Assembly: GCF_000718985.1 (NCBI RefSeq)
Contig: NZ_JODL01000007.1
Span: 1 to 64,000 of the forward strand
Origin: Streptomyces megasporus
GTDB lineage: Bacteria > Actinomycetota > Actinomycetes > Streptomycetales > Streptomycetaceae
DNA: 64,000 bases
Direction of reading: 5' to 3'
Part shown: in pieces, positions 1-7,958 of the stretch
Layout: every line of letters begins with the position of its first letter
Numbering within the stretch: the stretch's first letter is position 1
Position numbers and translations under genes: made by a program
Notes under the pieces: model-generated
What the model saw: only the letters and a program-made list of their open reading frames with translations
Told to the model about the DNA's origin: nothing
The model's database searches: none

Positions 1-105
1 CGGGCGTATCCCGGTCAGGAACTGGTTCACCGCGAGCCCGCCGCCGACCAGCGCCAGGGCGGTGCGAATCCAGGCCAGGAACGTCCGCTCGTTGGCCAGC
101 GACAA
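1..105 (-). CDS. DUF202 (YidH-like) membrane protein, partial at window edge
   Basis: The minus strand reads about 35 residues containing LANERTFLAWIRTALAL, the signature of the DUF202/YidH small membrane protein family. The gene runs off the left edge. A TAA stop (112-114) lies three codons before the first usable start, TTG at 105, so the usual N-terminal extension before LANERT is missing. Either a TTG start is used, with an AAGGA only 4 bases upstream, or the gene is 5'-truncated. The first transmembrane segment is visible (ALALVGGGLAV). Function of the family is unknown. Confidence 0.55.
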   Translation of the reverse strand, partial: MSLANERTFLAWIRTALALVGGGLAVNQFLTGIRP

Positions 106-160
106 TGTTCCTTAGAGTCACTTGTCGTTGGTGGGGTGGCTGTTTGCGGGCGAGCAAGCA

Positions 161-379
161 TCAGGGCTCGGATGCTCTGGTCTCCATCAGCTCGCGAGCC
201 AGGCGGATCGTGTCGTGCAGCGCGGCCCGCAGGCGCTCTACGGTCAGCGTCAGCGCGGTCGGGTCCGCGTGGGCGAGGTCCAGGGCTCGCGCTTCGGCGA
301 GGTCCCGTTCGGCCAGCTCCAGCCTGCGCTGGTGAGGAGTCATGTTCGGGCGGTTAGCTTCAGTTCCCTCGGTGGACAT
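161..379 (-). CDS. Small helical hypothetical protein
   Basis: 72 residues starting MSTEGTEANRP. The body is a predicted continuous amphipathic helix rich in Leu, Ala, Arg and Glu (RRLELAERDLAEARAL, then RLRAALHDTIRLARELM). No catalytic motif, signal peptide or membrane segment is visible. A longer frame extends upstream to 484, but its N-terminus is Pro/Arg-rich and unlike a natural start. It lies divergent from the small XRE gene. Codon bias supports a real gene; I cannot assign a function. Confidence 0.5.
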   Translation of the reverse strand: MSTEGTEANRPNMTPHQRRLELAERDLAEARALDLAHADPTALTLTVERLRAALHDTIRLARELMETRASEP

Positions 380-553
380 GCGCAAGTTCCCGTCCCTTCT
401 TGTCGCGGCTACGGCAGGGTGCAAGGGGTGAAACCCTCGGTAACCACTTCGGGTGTCTCCCCAAGGATCTGTTGCATTACGCACCAGTAGTGATCGGAAA
501 GTGTCACGCCTGAAGGCACTGACAAATGATCATGCGCCCCCCAGCGTGAGCAT

Positions 554-799
554 GTGCCGCCGTCCTCTGATCCACCACCCGCCCAGCTCCTGGCGTGGCG
601 CAGAGAGGTCGGGAACCGGATTCGAGAACAACGGCTGTGGCGCAACCTCACTCAAGAGGGGTTGGCCGAGCGGGTCGGAGTGGAGCGGCGGACCATCGTC
701 CGGATCGAACTGGGCATCACCTCCCCGCCGCTGGATCGCATCTTGCAGATCGCCTTGGCGCTGGATGTGCCGCCGTCAGCGCTCATGCCGGACCAGTGA
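554..799 (+). CDS. Small XRE-family helix-turn-helix regulator
   Basis: 81 residues, essentially a single HTH_3 domain: residues 18-75 contain GNRIREQRLWRNLTQEGLAERV followed by a recognition helix (ERRTIVRIELG) and the closing IALALDVPPSALM. It resembles the stand-alone cro/C1-type regulators common in actinomycete accessory regions. GTG start; no strong Shine-Dalgarno. Its 3' end overlaps the end of the convergent DUF5753-type regulator by 17 bases. The target is unknown. Confidence 0.75.
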   Translation: MPPSSDPPPAQLLAWRREVGNRIREQRLWRNLTQEGLAERVGVERRTIVRIELGITSPPLDRILQIALALDVPPSALMPDQ

Positions 800-1652
800 G
801 CGAGGCGTCCGCGGACTGCTCCAGCAGCTCCCCGATACGTGCCATGGAGGCGGCGGGGGTGAGGGCGGCGGCTCGTAGGGCTCCGTACCGCTGCTCCAGC
901 GCGCGGACCTCTTCGCGGCGGGTGGTGGTCCGGCCGCCGTACACCGCGGCGGCCGGGCGGGTGCCGGTGGGGTCCAGCAGGGTGAAGGGGCCATCAGCGC
1001 CGGGGTGCTCCACGACGGCGGTGGGCAGCACTTGAAGGGTGACGTGCCGGCGCTGGGCCAGGTCCAGCAGGTGGGCGAGCTGCCCGCGCAGCGCGGCCGG
1101 GCCGCCGTACGGCCGGTGCAGCACGGTCTCCTCCAGGACGCAGGTGACCAGCGGTGCGGGGCGGCGGTCGAGCAGAGCGTTTTGGCGGGCGGCCTGGGCG
1201 GTCAGGCGCTCTTCGACGGCCTCCTCGCCCAGAGGTGGGCAGAGGCCGGTGAGGACGGCTCGCGCGTAGTCGGTGGTCTGGAGTACGTCGGGCACCAGCA
1301 GCGGGGCGTAGGTGTGCCAGGCGGTGACGTCCAGGGGGCCGCCGCGCTGCCGTAGCAGGGTGCTGGCGCGGATCTGGTCCACCAGGTTGGTGGCGGTGGC
1401 CAGGGCTCCGGCGGCGTCCAGCACGCTGTCGGCGGCGGCGAGGAACTGTTCCTGCGGGATGCGTCGTCCCCGTTCCACTGCGGCGACGGTCTCGCTGCCG
1501 TAGCCGATCTTGTGTCCCAGCTCTTCTCGGGTGAGGCGGGCGCGGGTTCTGAGTGCTTTGATCTGGCGGCCCAGGCACCGGGCGGCGTCCTCGGCGTCGA
1601 TCTGCCCGGAGGGGGCGGGGTGGGGCAGGGAGGTCAGTGGCTGGTCGGTCAT
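783..1652 (-). CDS. XRE regulator with C-terminal DUF5753-type domain
   Basis: 289 residues. Residues 25-85 are an XRE HTH (LGRQIKALRTRARLTREELG, GYGSETVAAVERGRR). Residues 105-285 match the DUF5753 sensor domain of Streptomyces regulators, with its usual landmarks: a YAPLLVPDVLQTTDYAR segment, RQ.AL, VLEE..L, QLAHLLDLA, VTLQVLP and a late YGG. Such regulators often sit beside a small DUF397-type partner; none is seen here. Start is ATG 1652 (MTDQPLT), not the longer open frame. It lies downstream of the radical SAM/methyltransferase pair but is separated from it by a strong hairpin (1699-1741), so it is probably transcribed on its own. Confidence 0.85.
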   Translation of the reverse strand: MTDQPLTSLPHPAPSGQIDAEDAARCLGRQIKALRTRARLTREELGHKIGYGSETVAAVERGRRIPQEQFLAAADSVLDAAGALATATNLVDQIRASTLLRQRGGPLDVTAWHTYAPLLVPDVLQTTDYARAVLTGLCPPLGEEAVEERLTAQAARQNALLDRRPAPLVTCVLEETVLHRPYGGPAALRGQLAHLLDLAQRRHVTLQVLPTAVVEHPGADGPFTLLDPTGTRPAAAVYGGRTTTRREEVRALEQRYGALRAAALTPAASMARIGELLEQSADASLTGPA

Positions 1653-1698
1653 GGGGAGTGCGTGGTGTTCCTTGCGTACTTGGGACTGGGCAGGGGAA

Positions 1699-1741
1699 GG
1701 GCCCTGTCCGCGCGTCGTGGGGAGCCGCGCGGACAGGGCCC
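1699..1741. terminator. Hairpin between methyltransferase and XRE regulator
   Basis: A perfect 16-bp inverted repeat, 1699-1714 against 1726-1741, with an 11-base loop. It lies just after the methyltransferase stop (1762, minus strand) and before the regulator start (1652). No U-tract follows, as is usual in Streptomyces. It probably ends the radical SAM/methyltransferase transcript. Confidence 0.7.
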
Positions 1742-1761
1742 GGTCAGGAGTGGTGCCGGGG

Positions 1762-2904
1762 TTATCGGGCGGTGAGCTGGGCGTGCCACCGGCCACGGGA
1801 GAAGTGCACGGTGCCGTCCGGGTCGATCCTGACCTGGGCGCCATAGACAGGTAGGCCGCCCTCGGTGTTGAGGCGGGTCCGGATCTTCTCCAGGGTGTCC
1901 CATAGGCGGCGGGGGCCGCTCTGGTAGACCTGTGGCGGGTCGGTCCAGATGGCGGTGGCCCTGGCCCAGGAGCCGTCGGGGTGCAGCATCCAGGCGGTGC
2001 GGCGCCGGTCGGGTCCGATCTCGAAGTGGTGCTCGATGCCGGGCTCGTCCAGTTCCAGCATGGACCACACGTCCCACGCCTCCATCACGTCGAGGACGGG
2101 GTAGCGGCCGGTGCTGACGTGCTCGCCCTCGCGGTCTCGGAGCGTGGTGAGGCGGGCGGCGAGGCCGGGTGGGTAGTCGTGGCCGTGGCGGACGCGCATG
2201 AACCCGGCGCGGTCCCACTCCACCCGCCCGGCCGCGCCGCCGTCGTCGGTCTTGTCGGCAGTGATGATGACGGGCATGTTCTCCAGCGTGGTCACCAGCC
2301 GGCCGCCGGGTCGCAGTGCGGCCAGCCACGAGGCCGGGACGGGCCGGACGGCGACCATCGACACGATGCGGTCGTAGGCGCCGGGCAGCAGCCCGGTGGC
2401 GTCCACCGCAGCCACGGTCGGCGCCCACCCGGCCGCGGCCAAGCGCTCGGTGGCGGCGTGCACCAGGTAGCCGTCCACGTCCACGCTGGCCACCCGGTGC
2501 TGGCCGAGCCGGGCGCAGGCGAGGGCGGTGGAGTAGCCGCTGCCGGTCCCGACGATCAGCAGATCGCTGGTGTCGGTGAGCATGCCGTGGCGCAGCATCC
2601 GCACCACCAGCGACGGGTGGGTGGACGAGGAGGTGGGCAGGCCGGTGGGCTGGTCGCCGAGGCGGGCGTGGTCGGCGTGCAGGTGCCCGACACGGGTCAC
2701 CAGCGATCCGGCGTCGCTGTAGGCTGCGGCCGCCCATGCCTCGAGGTCGGCGGGGCCATTGCGCAGCTCCCAGCCGTCGCCGTTGGGATGCCACCAGCGG
2801 GGCACGAACAGGTGCCTGGGAGTGGCCGCCACGGCAGGCCGCCACCGCGAGATCGGGTGGGTCACGTCGGCGGCCAGGCGCTCGGCGTGCGGCGTCCAGT
2901 TCAC
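1762..2904 (-). CDS. PCMT-like SAM methyltransferase (RiPP-maturase type)
   Basis: 380 residues. The core is a protein-L-isoaspartate-methyltransferase fold. GLPTSSSTHPSLVVRML precedes motif I, LLIVGTGSGYSTALA (about 140-155), followed by the acidic end of strand 2 (ASVDVD) and a late GGRLVTTL. The 'PTSSS.P.LVV.ML' segment and the N-terminal PRHLFVP resemble the methyltransferases of ATP-grasp peptide-maturase systems, which methylate ribosomal peptides; that comparison is from memory. No ATP-grasp gene is present; the partner is a radical SAM protein. Start is GTG 2904 with AAGGGAG six bases upstream. The gene starts 14 bases after the radical SAM stop, so the two are co-transcribed. The C-terminal 150 residues match nothing I recognise. 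Confidence 0.75.
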   Translation of the reverse strand: MNWTPHAERLAADVTHPISRWRPAVAATPRHLFVPRWWHPNGDGWELRNGPADLEAWAAAAYSDAGSLVTRVGHLHADHARLGDQPTGLPTSSSTHPSLVVRMLRHGMLTDTSDLLIVGTGSGYSTALACARLGQHRVASVDVDGYLVHAATERLAAAGWAPTVAAVDATGLLPGAYDRIVSMVAVRPVPASWLAALRPGGRLVTTLENMPVIITADKTDDGGAAGRVEWDRAGFMRVRHGHDYPPGLAARLTTLRDREGEHVSTGRYPVLDVMEAWDVWSMLELDEPGIEHHFEIGPDRRRTAWMLHPDGSWARATAIWTDPPQVYQSGPRRLWDTLEKIRTRLNTEGGLPVYGAQVRIDPDGTVHFSRGRWHAQLTAR

Positions 2905-2918
2905 AGCCGGCTCCCTTC

Positions 2919-3782
2919 TCAGTAGGCGGGGTTGCAGGCGGTCGTCTCGGCCGGGGAGCAGTCCGAGCCGTCGCTGTTGGGCTTGCATGCGGTCGCGCCC
3001 GGCCGCTTGGGGATCTGTTCGACCAGGGCCGCCAGGCGCGGGCCCTCCAGAATGTTCCGCAGCGGGGTGGTGAGGACGTTACCGGCCGCGGGCAGGAAGC
3101 GGGACAGCACGCACGGCCAGACCTGACCGTCGGGGCCGATCGCGGCCCGGCCGATACCGCACCGGCCGCACAGCTCGGTGACGGTGGGCGCGGCGGTGGT
3201 GGCGGCCCGGCCGACGCCGCGCTGCCGGTCGATGTGGATGCGCTGCACCCCGAGGGCCTCCAGCTCGCGGCGGGCCTCCTCGACACGCTGGCCGTCGAGG
3301 ACGTCGATGACCCCGACCTTGATCGGGATGCCGAGCGTCACCGCGCGGGCGATGTTGTTGCGGGTGCGGGTGTGGGAGGCCGGGCGCCGGGTGACGCGGC
3401 CGTGCTCGTCGGCGCAGTCGCTGTAGTAGGAGGTCGCCAGCGACACTGCCGGGCAGCGCAGGCGGTCCCACACCTCCTCGCGGACGTGGATGAGGTTGGA
3501 GAACACCTGGACGCGCAGGCCGCGGTCGATGGCGTGGTCCAGCAGCTTGGTGAAGTCCGGGTGCAGGGTGGGCTCGCCGCCGATGAACTGCACCTCGGTC
3601 ACGCCCAGGTCGGCGGCCTGGTCGATGACCGACAGCCAGTCGTCGGCGGTCATGGTGCCGTGGTCGCCGGTGGGTCCGGACTGTGCGTAGCAGTGGGTGC
3701 AGGCGAGCTGGCACCGGCCGGTGATCTCCAGCTCCAGGAACGTCGTCTTCACCAGGGCGGTGGCGGTTGCCGTAGAGGTCAC
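2919..3782 (-). CDS. Radical SAM protein with SPASM-like Cys-rich tail
   Basis: 287 residues. The [4Fe-4S] motif CQLACTHCYAQ (CxxxCxxC) is at about 28-35, followed by the GGEPTLHP glycine-rich SAM site. The C-terminal third carries CGRCGIG, a distant Cys in WPCVLSRF, and a tail with three further Cys ending CNPAY, consistent with a SPASM-type auxiliary cluster domain. Such enzymes modify ribosomal peptides or proteins. GTG start at 3782 with GAAGGAG 7 bases upstream; this start overlaps the stop of the broken cvnB by 4 bases (GTGA). It is followed by a PCMT-like methyltransferase. No obvious precursor peptide was found nearby, so the substrate is unknown. Confidence 0.8.
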   Translation of the reverse strand: MTSTATATALVKTTFLELEITGRCQLACTHCYAQSGPTGDHGTMTADDWLSVIDQAADLGVTEVQFIGGEPTLHPDFTKLLDHAIDRGLRVQVFSNLIHVREEVWDRLRCPAVSLATSYYSDCADEHGRVTRRPASHTRTRNNIARAVTLGIPIKVGVIDVLDGQRVEEARRELEALGVQRIHIDRQRGVGRAATTAAPTVTELCGRCGIGRAAIGPDGQVWPCVLSRFLPAAGNVLTTPLRNILEGPRLAALVEQIPKRPGATACKPNSDGSDCSPAETTACNPAY

Positions 3783-4067
3783 GAGAGGTCTCCTTCAGGG
3801 GATGTGGTGAGGGGGTGGCGTGCGGGGGTGGCCAGGTGGGTGCGGACCTGTTTGACGAGCATCGCCATCTCGTAGCCGAGCACGGCCGCGTCCGCCTCGG
3901 TGTCGGCGAGGACGGCCAGGCAGGCGCCGGACCCGGCGGTCGAGACGAACAGCAGGGCGGTGTCGAGCTCGGCGACCACCTGCCGCACCTCGCCGCCGCT
4001 GCTGGACGAGACCGGTCAGCAGCCAGGACAGGTCCGACGTCTGGCCGATGTGGGCATCGCTCACCAT
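3779..4067 (-). pseudogene. cvnB: Conservon roadblock/LC7 gene cvnB, internally deleted and frameshifted
   Basis: ATG 4067 opens a typical CvnB N-terminus (MVSDAHIGQTSDLSWLLTGL). The conserved C-terminal half continues in another frame from about 4004 (SGGEVRQVVAELDTALLF, then AVLGYEMAMLVKQV). Intact CvnB proteins are about 130-140 residues with a roadblock domain of about 90. Here roughly 40 central residues are missing at the frame change, so the roadblock fold cannot form. A GTG at 3988 could start a 69-residue remnant. In a normal conservon cvnB is followed by cvnC (DUF742) and cvnD (GTPase). Here the stop overlaps a radical SAM gene instead. Confidence 0.75.
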
Positions 4068-4108
4068 GATCGCGTTCTTCTCCTTGGGGTGACAGGCCGG
4101 GAGGTGGG

Positions 4109-5911
4109 CTATCGGGGGTGGTTGTCGTCGGCTTCCTCGGCGAGGCTGGCTCCCCGACGGAAGGCGGCCATCAGGCCGGGGTTGTGCTCGGCCTCGGAGC
4201 CGTCCGGCGTCCCGGCGACCCGTTGGGGTTGGCGCAGTTCGGGAACGAGGTGCTCCTGGCGGCGGCGACGCGGGAGTTGCGGCCGGTCGCCGTCGCCCAC
4301 CCCGACCGGGGGGTTCGAGTGCGGGGCCAAAGCGGCGTGCGGTGCCCCGGCCGACGCCGGCTCCGCGGCCGGTGTCGCCGCGGACGGCACGGGTCGGGGA
4401 GTGGGAGGGGGCGTGGGGCGGCGCTCGGGCGCGACGGGCTCCGGGGCGCGCGTCACGGCGGGGGGCGGCGCCGGGGTCGCGGGGGGCACGGCCCGCGCCG
4501 CCTCGGGGGGAAGCGGTCGGTATCCGCCGGCCGGCTCCGCGGCCGTCGGCCGCGGCGCGTTCTCCGCTCCGTCGCCCAGGAGGACGTCGGGCAGGATGAG
4601 CACCGCCTGGGTGCCGCCGTAGATGTTGGTCTGGAGCTGGACGGTGATGTTGTGCCGTCGGGCGAGCGCGGAGACCACGAAGAGACCGATCCGCCCGTCC
4701 TGGAGGAGCTCGGCGACATCGACCCGTTCGGGGTCCGCCAGCAGTCCGTTCATCCGGTTCTGCTCGGCGGGCGTCATGCCCAGACCGCGGTCCTCGACCT
4801 CGACGGCCAGACCGGCGGTGACCCGCTGGGCGCGCAGCAGGACCTGGGTGTTGGGGGCGGAGAACTCCGTGGCGTTCTCCACCAGCTCGGCGAGCAGGTG
4901 GATGACGTCGGCGACGGCGTGGCCGCGCAGGGTGCCCTCGATGGGCGGCACCAGCTTGACCCTGGGGTACTGCTCGACCTCGGCGATGGCGGAGCGCAGC
5001 ACCTCGGTCATGGTGACCGGACGGCTCCACTGACGGCGGGAGACCGCGCCGCCCAGGACGGCGAGGTTCTCGGCGTGCCGCCGGATGCGGGTGGCCAGGT
5101 GGTCGACGTGGAAGAGGCCCTTGAGCAGGTCCGGGTCCTCGACCTCGTTCTCCAGTTCGTCCAGCAGCTCGATCTCGCGGTGCACCAGGGACTGGAGCCT
5201 GCGGGCGAGGTTGACGAAGACCTCGACCTTCTCCTCGCTGCCGCTGGAGTTGCTGCGCACCAGGGCGACCGCCTGGACCAGGGACAGTTCGGCGGTGCGC
5301 TGGGCCTGGACGACGTCGCGGACGAGGAGACTCAGGGGGTCGTCGTCCGGTTCGGGGAGCGGACCGTGGACGGGCGGTCGCGGCCACTCGCCCTGTTCGA
5401 GCCGGTGCATCATGCCCTGGATCTCGGCCTGGTGGTGGGCGGCGGCGTGCCGCAGCGCGGCGTAGCGTTCGAGGACGGCGCGCGCCTCGGAGGAGGCGAA
5501 GAGCGCGGCCCCGACCACCACGGCGCAGCCGAGCAGCAGCGCTCCGCCGAGCACTCCCCAGACGGTGGCGCTGTCGGCCTGGACGCCGCCCACGGCACGC
5601 AGCACGTAGGCGATGACCGCGGCGGCGGCGACCGCTATCAGGGCGGCGGGCAGAACGGCGAGGCGGACCATCCGACGTCGCAGGGCGGCGTCGAGGGACG
5701 ACTCTCCGGCCGGACGCCTGGCGCGCCGTCCCCCCTCCCGCGCGGTGCCTCCCCCTCCGTTCTTCCTCCGCCGCCCCCTGCCCGGTGCGGGCGGGGCGCT
5801 CGGAGCGCCGTCGAAGACGGCGGGACCGGAGGAGCCGGGCAGAGTGGGTGCGGGCATGGGAGCGGAACTTCCCCTTCCTGTTTGCACCGCGTAGCTCGGG
5901 GGTTCAGGCAT
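4109..5911 (-). CDS. cvnA: Conservon sensor histidine kinase-like ATPase CvnA
   Basis: 600 residues. A Pro/Arg-rich cytoplasmic N-terminus (1-85) precedes two transmembrane helices (about 90-112 and 122-146). A helical dimerisation region follows (NLARRLQSLVHREIELLDEL), then a GHKL/HATPase_c domain with N-box LVENATEFS and G-box GLGMTP. The C-terminal 130 residues are Pro/Ala-rich and disordered. CvnA proteins work with a roadblock protein, DUF742 and a Ras-like GTPase as a membrane signalling complex; here only a broken cvnB follows, so the complex is not encoded at this locus. Start chosen at ATG 5911 (MPEPPSYAV); the open frame extends far upstream into the AlkB-like gene without meaning. 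Confidence 0.8.
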   Translation of the reverse strand: MPEPPSYAVQTGRGSSAPMPAPTLPGSSGPAVFDGAPSAPPAPGRGRRRKNGGGGTAREGGRRARRPAGESSLDAALRRRMVRLAVLPAALIAVAAAAVIAYVLRAVGGVQADSATVWGVLGGALLLGCAVVVGAALFASSEARAVLERYAALRHAAAHHQAEIQGMMHRLEQGEWPRPPVHGPLPEPDDDPLSLLVRDVVQAQRTAELSLVQAVALVRSNSSGSEEKVEVFVNLARRLQSLVHREIELLDELENEVEDPDLLKGLFHVDHLATRIRRHAENLAVLGGAVSRRQWSRPVTMTEVLRSAIAEVEQYPRVKLVPPIEGTLRGHAVADVIHLLAELVENATEFSAPNTQVLLRAQRVTAGLAVEVEDRGLGMTPAEQNRMNGLLADPERVDVAELLQDGRIGLFVVSALARRHNITVQLQTNIYGGTQAVLILPDVLLGDGAENAPRPTAAEPAGGYRPLPPEAARAVPPATPAPPPAVTRAPEPVAPERRPTPPPTPRPVPSAATPAAEPASAGAPHAALAPHSNPPVGVGDGDRPQLPRRRRQEHLVPELRQPQRVAGTPDGSEAEHNPGLMAAFRRGASLAEEADDNHPR

Positions 5912-6088
5912 CGCAGTCCTCGGAAATGGTTGAGGTCGTCTCGGCGGGCCGGTGGGCGCACCGACTCTCGGCACCGCCGCAACGCTAGTCGTCACCCAGA
6001 GGAAGCGCAGGCGCGGTTGACATATTCGCCACCCTTCGCCAGCCCCCCAACGAGTGAAGGAAGCACGCCTCGTGGACGGGTGGCACCG

Positions 6089-6115
6089 ATCATAACCCTC
6101 GTGTGCCAGGGGCAA
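6089..6115 (-). promoter_or_regulatory. Possible cvnA promoter
   Basis: On the minus strand a perfect TATGAT -10 (6094 to 6089) is preceded by TTGCCC (6115 to 6110), with a shorter than usual 15-base spacer. It lies about 180 bases upstream of the cvnA start, just after the AlkB-like stop. Assignment is by motif only. Confidence 0.35.
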
Positions 6116-6116
6116 G

Positions 6117-6830
6117 TTACCGTGCCCGGACCGTGATGTTGACCCGACCCCGCAGTTCGAGGGCCGGTGGGGCGGTGCCGGGACGCACGCGCGGAACCCC
6201 GTGGTGGGCCAGGCGGGAGGGGCCGCCGAACACGAAGGCGTCGCCGCTGCGCAGTTCGACGTCCGTCCACGGCCGACCGCGTCCCTCGGTGTTGCCGAAC
6301 CGGAAGACGCAGGCGTCCCCGAGGCTGAAGGAGACCACGGGGGCGTCCGACCGCTCGTCGCGGTCGCGGTGCATGCCCATCCGCGCCTTCCCGTCGTAGA
6401 AGTTGACGAGCGCGACGTCGTACCGGACGGCACCCGCCCCGTCGCCGTACGCCTCCTCCACCGCCCGCCGCGCCCACTCCCCCAACCACTCGGGGAACGG
6501 CTTGACCGGCGCCCCGTCCCCGTCCACCGCCGTACGGGCGTAGCCGTAGGGGTACCAGTGCCAACCGAGGGAGAACTGACGCACCGACATCTCCCCGCCG
6601 CCGGGCATCCGCACCGTGCGCAGTCCGGCGGGCGGACGCGCCCACACCCGGCAGGCGTCCAACAGCTCCCGCTGCGCCTTCGGGTCCAGGTGCCCGGGCA
6701 GGTGCATCGCGCCCGGCGCGACCTCCACCGCGGGGAGCGCGAACAGCCCGTCGCCCCCGGCCTCGACCCCGGCCTCGGCCCCGGTTCCGCCTCCCGTCTC
6801 GCCTCGGGGGCCTCGTGTGACACCGCTCAT
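6117..6830 (-). CDS. alkB: AlkB-like 2-oxoglutarate/Fe(II) dioxygenase
   Basis: 237 residues, the usual length for bacterial AlkB. The family repairs alkylated bases by oxidative demethylation using Fe(II) and 2-oxoglutarate. Visible features: NFYDGKARMGMHRDRDE, with the metal-binding HxD; a distal AHHGVPR His; and the C-terminal RGRVNITVR arginines that bind 2-oxoglutarate. FSLGDACVFRFGN matches the strand between the metal ligands. The N-terminal region (about 60-110) carries the substrate lid. ATG 6830 is chosen; the acidic/Gly-rich first 25 residues are probably disordered. Transcribed divergently from the phosphatase gene. Confidence 0.88.
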   Translation of the reverse strand: MSGVTRGPRGETGGGTGAEAGVEAGGDGLFALPAVEVAPGAMHLPGHLDPKAQRELLDACRVWARPPAGLRTVRMPGGGEMSVRQFSLGWHWYPYGYARTAVDGDGAPVKPFPEWLGEWARRAVEEAYGDGAGAVRYDVALVNFYDGKARMGMHRDRDERSDAPVVSFSLGDACVFRFGNTEGRGRPWTDVELRSGDAFVFGGPSRLAHHGVPRVRPGTAPPALELRGRVNITVRAR

Positions 6831-7018
6831 GGCACCACTGTTCCACGGGTCGTCCACCGCACGTTCCGGTCCCACTCGTCGCCCATGCCGTATGGTCGGC
6901 ACCGATCCGTCCACAGCGGGCGTTCCGAGGTCGGGCCGCTCCCGGTCGGAGCGTCCGGTACACCGCGGGGAACGAACCCGGAGACGCCCCGAGACAGCCC
7001 CGAGACAAAGGAGTGACC

Positions 7019-7813
7019 GTGACGTCCGAGACCGTGGAGCCCCTGCTGACCGGGGTGCGCAACTTCCGTGAGGTCGGCGGGCTGCCGACCGTCGACGGAC
7101 GACGGGTGCGGCGGGGCGTGCTCTACCGCAGCGGGCACCTGGCCCACGCGACCGAGGAGGACGCCGCCTTCCTCTCCCGGCTCGGGCTGCACACGGTCTT
7201 CGACTTCCGCAACTCCGCCGACCAGGCCCTGGAGGGGCCGGATGTGGAGTTGCCCGGTGTGAGAAACGTGAATGTTCCGTTGTCGGACCCCGCCCACGGC
7301 GCCGAGTTCTGGACAATGGTCCGCGAGGGCGATCTGACGGAGCTGCGGGCCGCGCTGGGCGACGGTCTGGCGGAGGCCCGGATGATCGCCACCTACCGGG
7401 AGATGATCACGGACCGTGCGGCCGAGCACGGCCGGGTGCTGCGCGCGCTGGCCGAGGACAGCGTGCCCGCGCTGATGCACTGCGCGGCGGGCAAGGACCG
7501 GGCCGGGCTGTCGATCGCCGTGACGCTGCTGGCCCTGAACGTGGAACGGGAGGCGATCGAGGCGGACTACCTGGAGTCCAACGCCCCCCACCACCGCTAC
7601 CGGGTGTACCGCTCCCCCGAGGCCGCCGAGGGAATGTCGCCGGAGGTCATGGAGTTGCTCGCCCCTCTCTTCGATGTCCGTCCCGCCTATCTCCACACGG
7701 CGTTCGACACCATCGACGACCACTGGGGCGGGGTGGAGGGCTACTTCACCAGAGGGCTCGGCCTCACCCCGGAGCTCCGCGAACGCCTGCGCGACCGCCT
7801 CCTGGAGTCCTGA
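7019..7813 (+). CDS. Protein tyrosine/serine phosphatase (Y_phosphatase3 family)
   Basis: 264 residues. The P-loop catalytic motif HCAAGKDRAG (about residues 158-167) is the CX5R signature with Cys as nucleophile and Lys at the third X position, as in lipid and tyrosine phosphatases of the PtpB/IphP class. The N-terminal NFREVGG and FDFRNSADQ, and the C-terminal long helix region, match the family. Two in-frame GTGs occur. AAAGGAG (7007-7013) overlaps the first and is 5 bases before the second (7019), so 7019 is chosen. It ends 145 bases before the convergent squalene cassette, with a shared hairpin in between. Confidence 0.85.
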   Translation: MTSETVEPLLTGVRNFREVGGLPTVDGRRVRRGVLYRSGHLAHATEEDAAFLSRLGLHTVFDFRNSADQALEGPDVELPGVRNVNVPLSDPAHGAEFWTMVREGDLTELRAALGDGLAEARMIATYREMITDRAAEHGRVLRALAEDSVPALMHCAAGKDRAGLSIAVTLLALNVEREAIEADYLESNAPHHRYRVYRSPEAAEGMSPEVMELLAPLFDVRPAYLHTAFDTIDDHWGGVEGYFTRGLGLTPELRERLRDRLLES

Positions 7814-7899
7814 CCGACCGGCCCGGTCCCGTCCCCGCCCCCGTTCCCGGTCCGGCGCCGGAACCACGGGACACGGAAGTTGGGAAGGCCCACGGAACA

Positions 7900-7936
7900 C
7901 GAGGCGCCCCCGGACCGCCGGTCCGGGGGCGCCTCG
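7900..7936. terminator. Bidirectional hairpin after phosphatase and prenyl synthase
   Basis: Perfect 17-bp inverted repeat, 7900-7916 against 7920-7936, with a 3-base loop. It lies between the convergent phosphatase (ends 7813) and polyprenyl synthetase (ends 7959). It can stop transcripts from both sides and closes the truncated hopanoid-type operon. Confidence 0.8.
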
Positions 7937-7958
7937 CGGAAGAGGGGCGAAGCGGTGC

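Noticed and set aside
3779..3988. A 69-residue roadblock protein as an intact gene
   Set aside because: It begins in the middle of the roadblock fold and the proper N-terminus is found upstream in another frame, so it is treated as part of a broken cvnB.
4109..6823. A 904-codon open frame spanning cvnA and the AlkB-like gene
   Set aside because: Upstream of 5911 the frame runs through the AlkB-like coding region in another phase and has Arg/Ser/Pro-rich shadow composition. High GC keeps such frames open.
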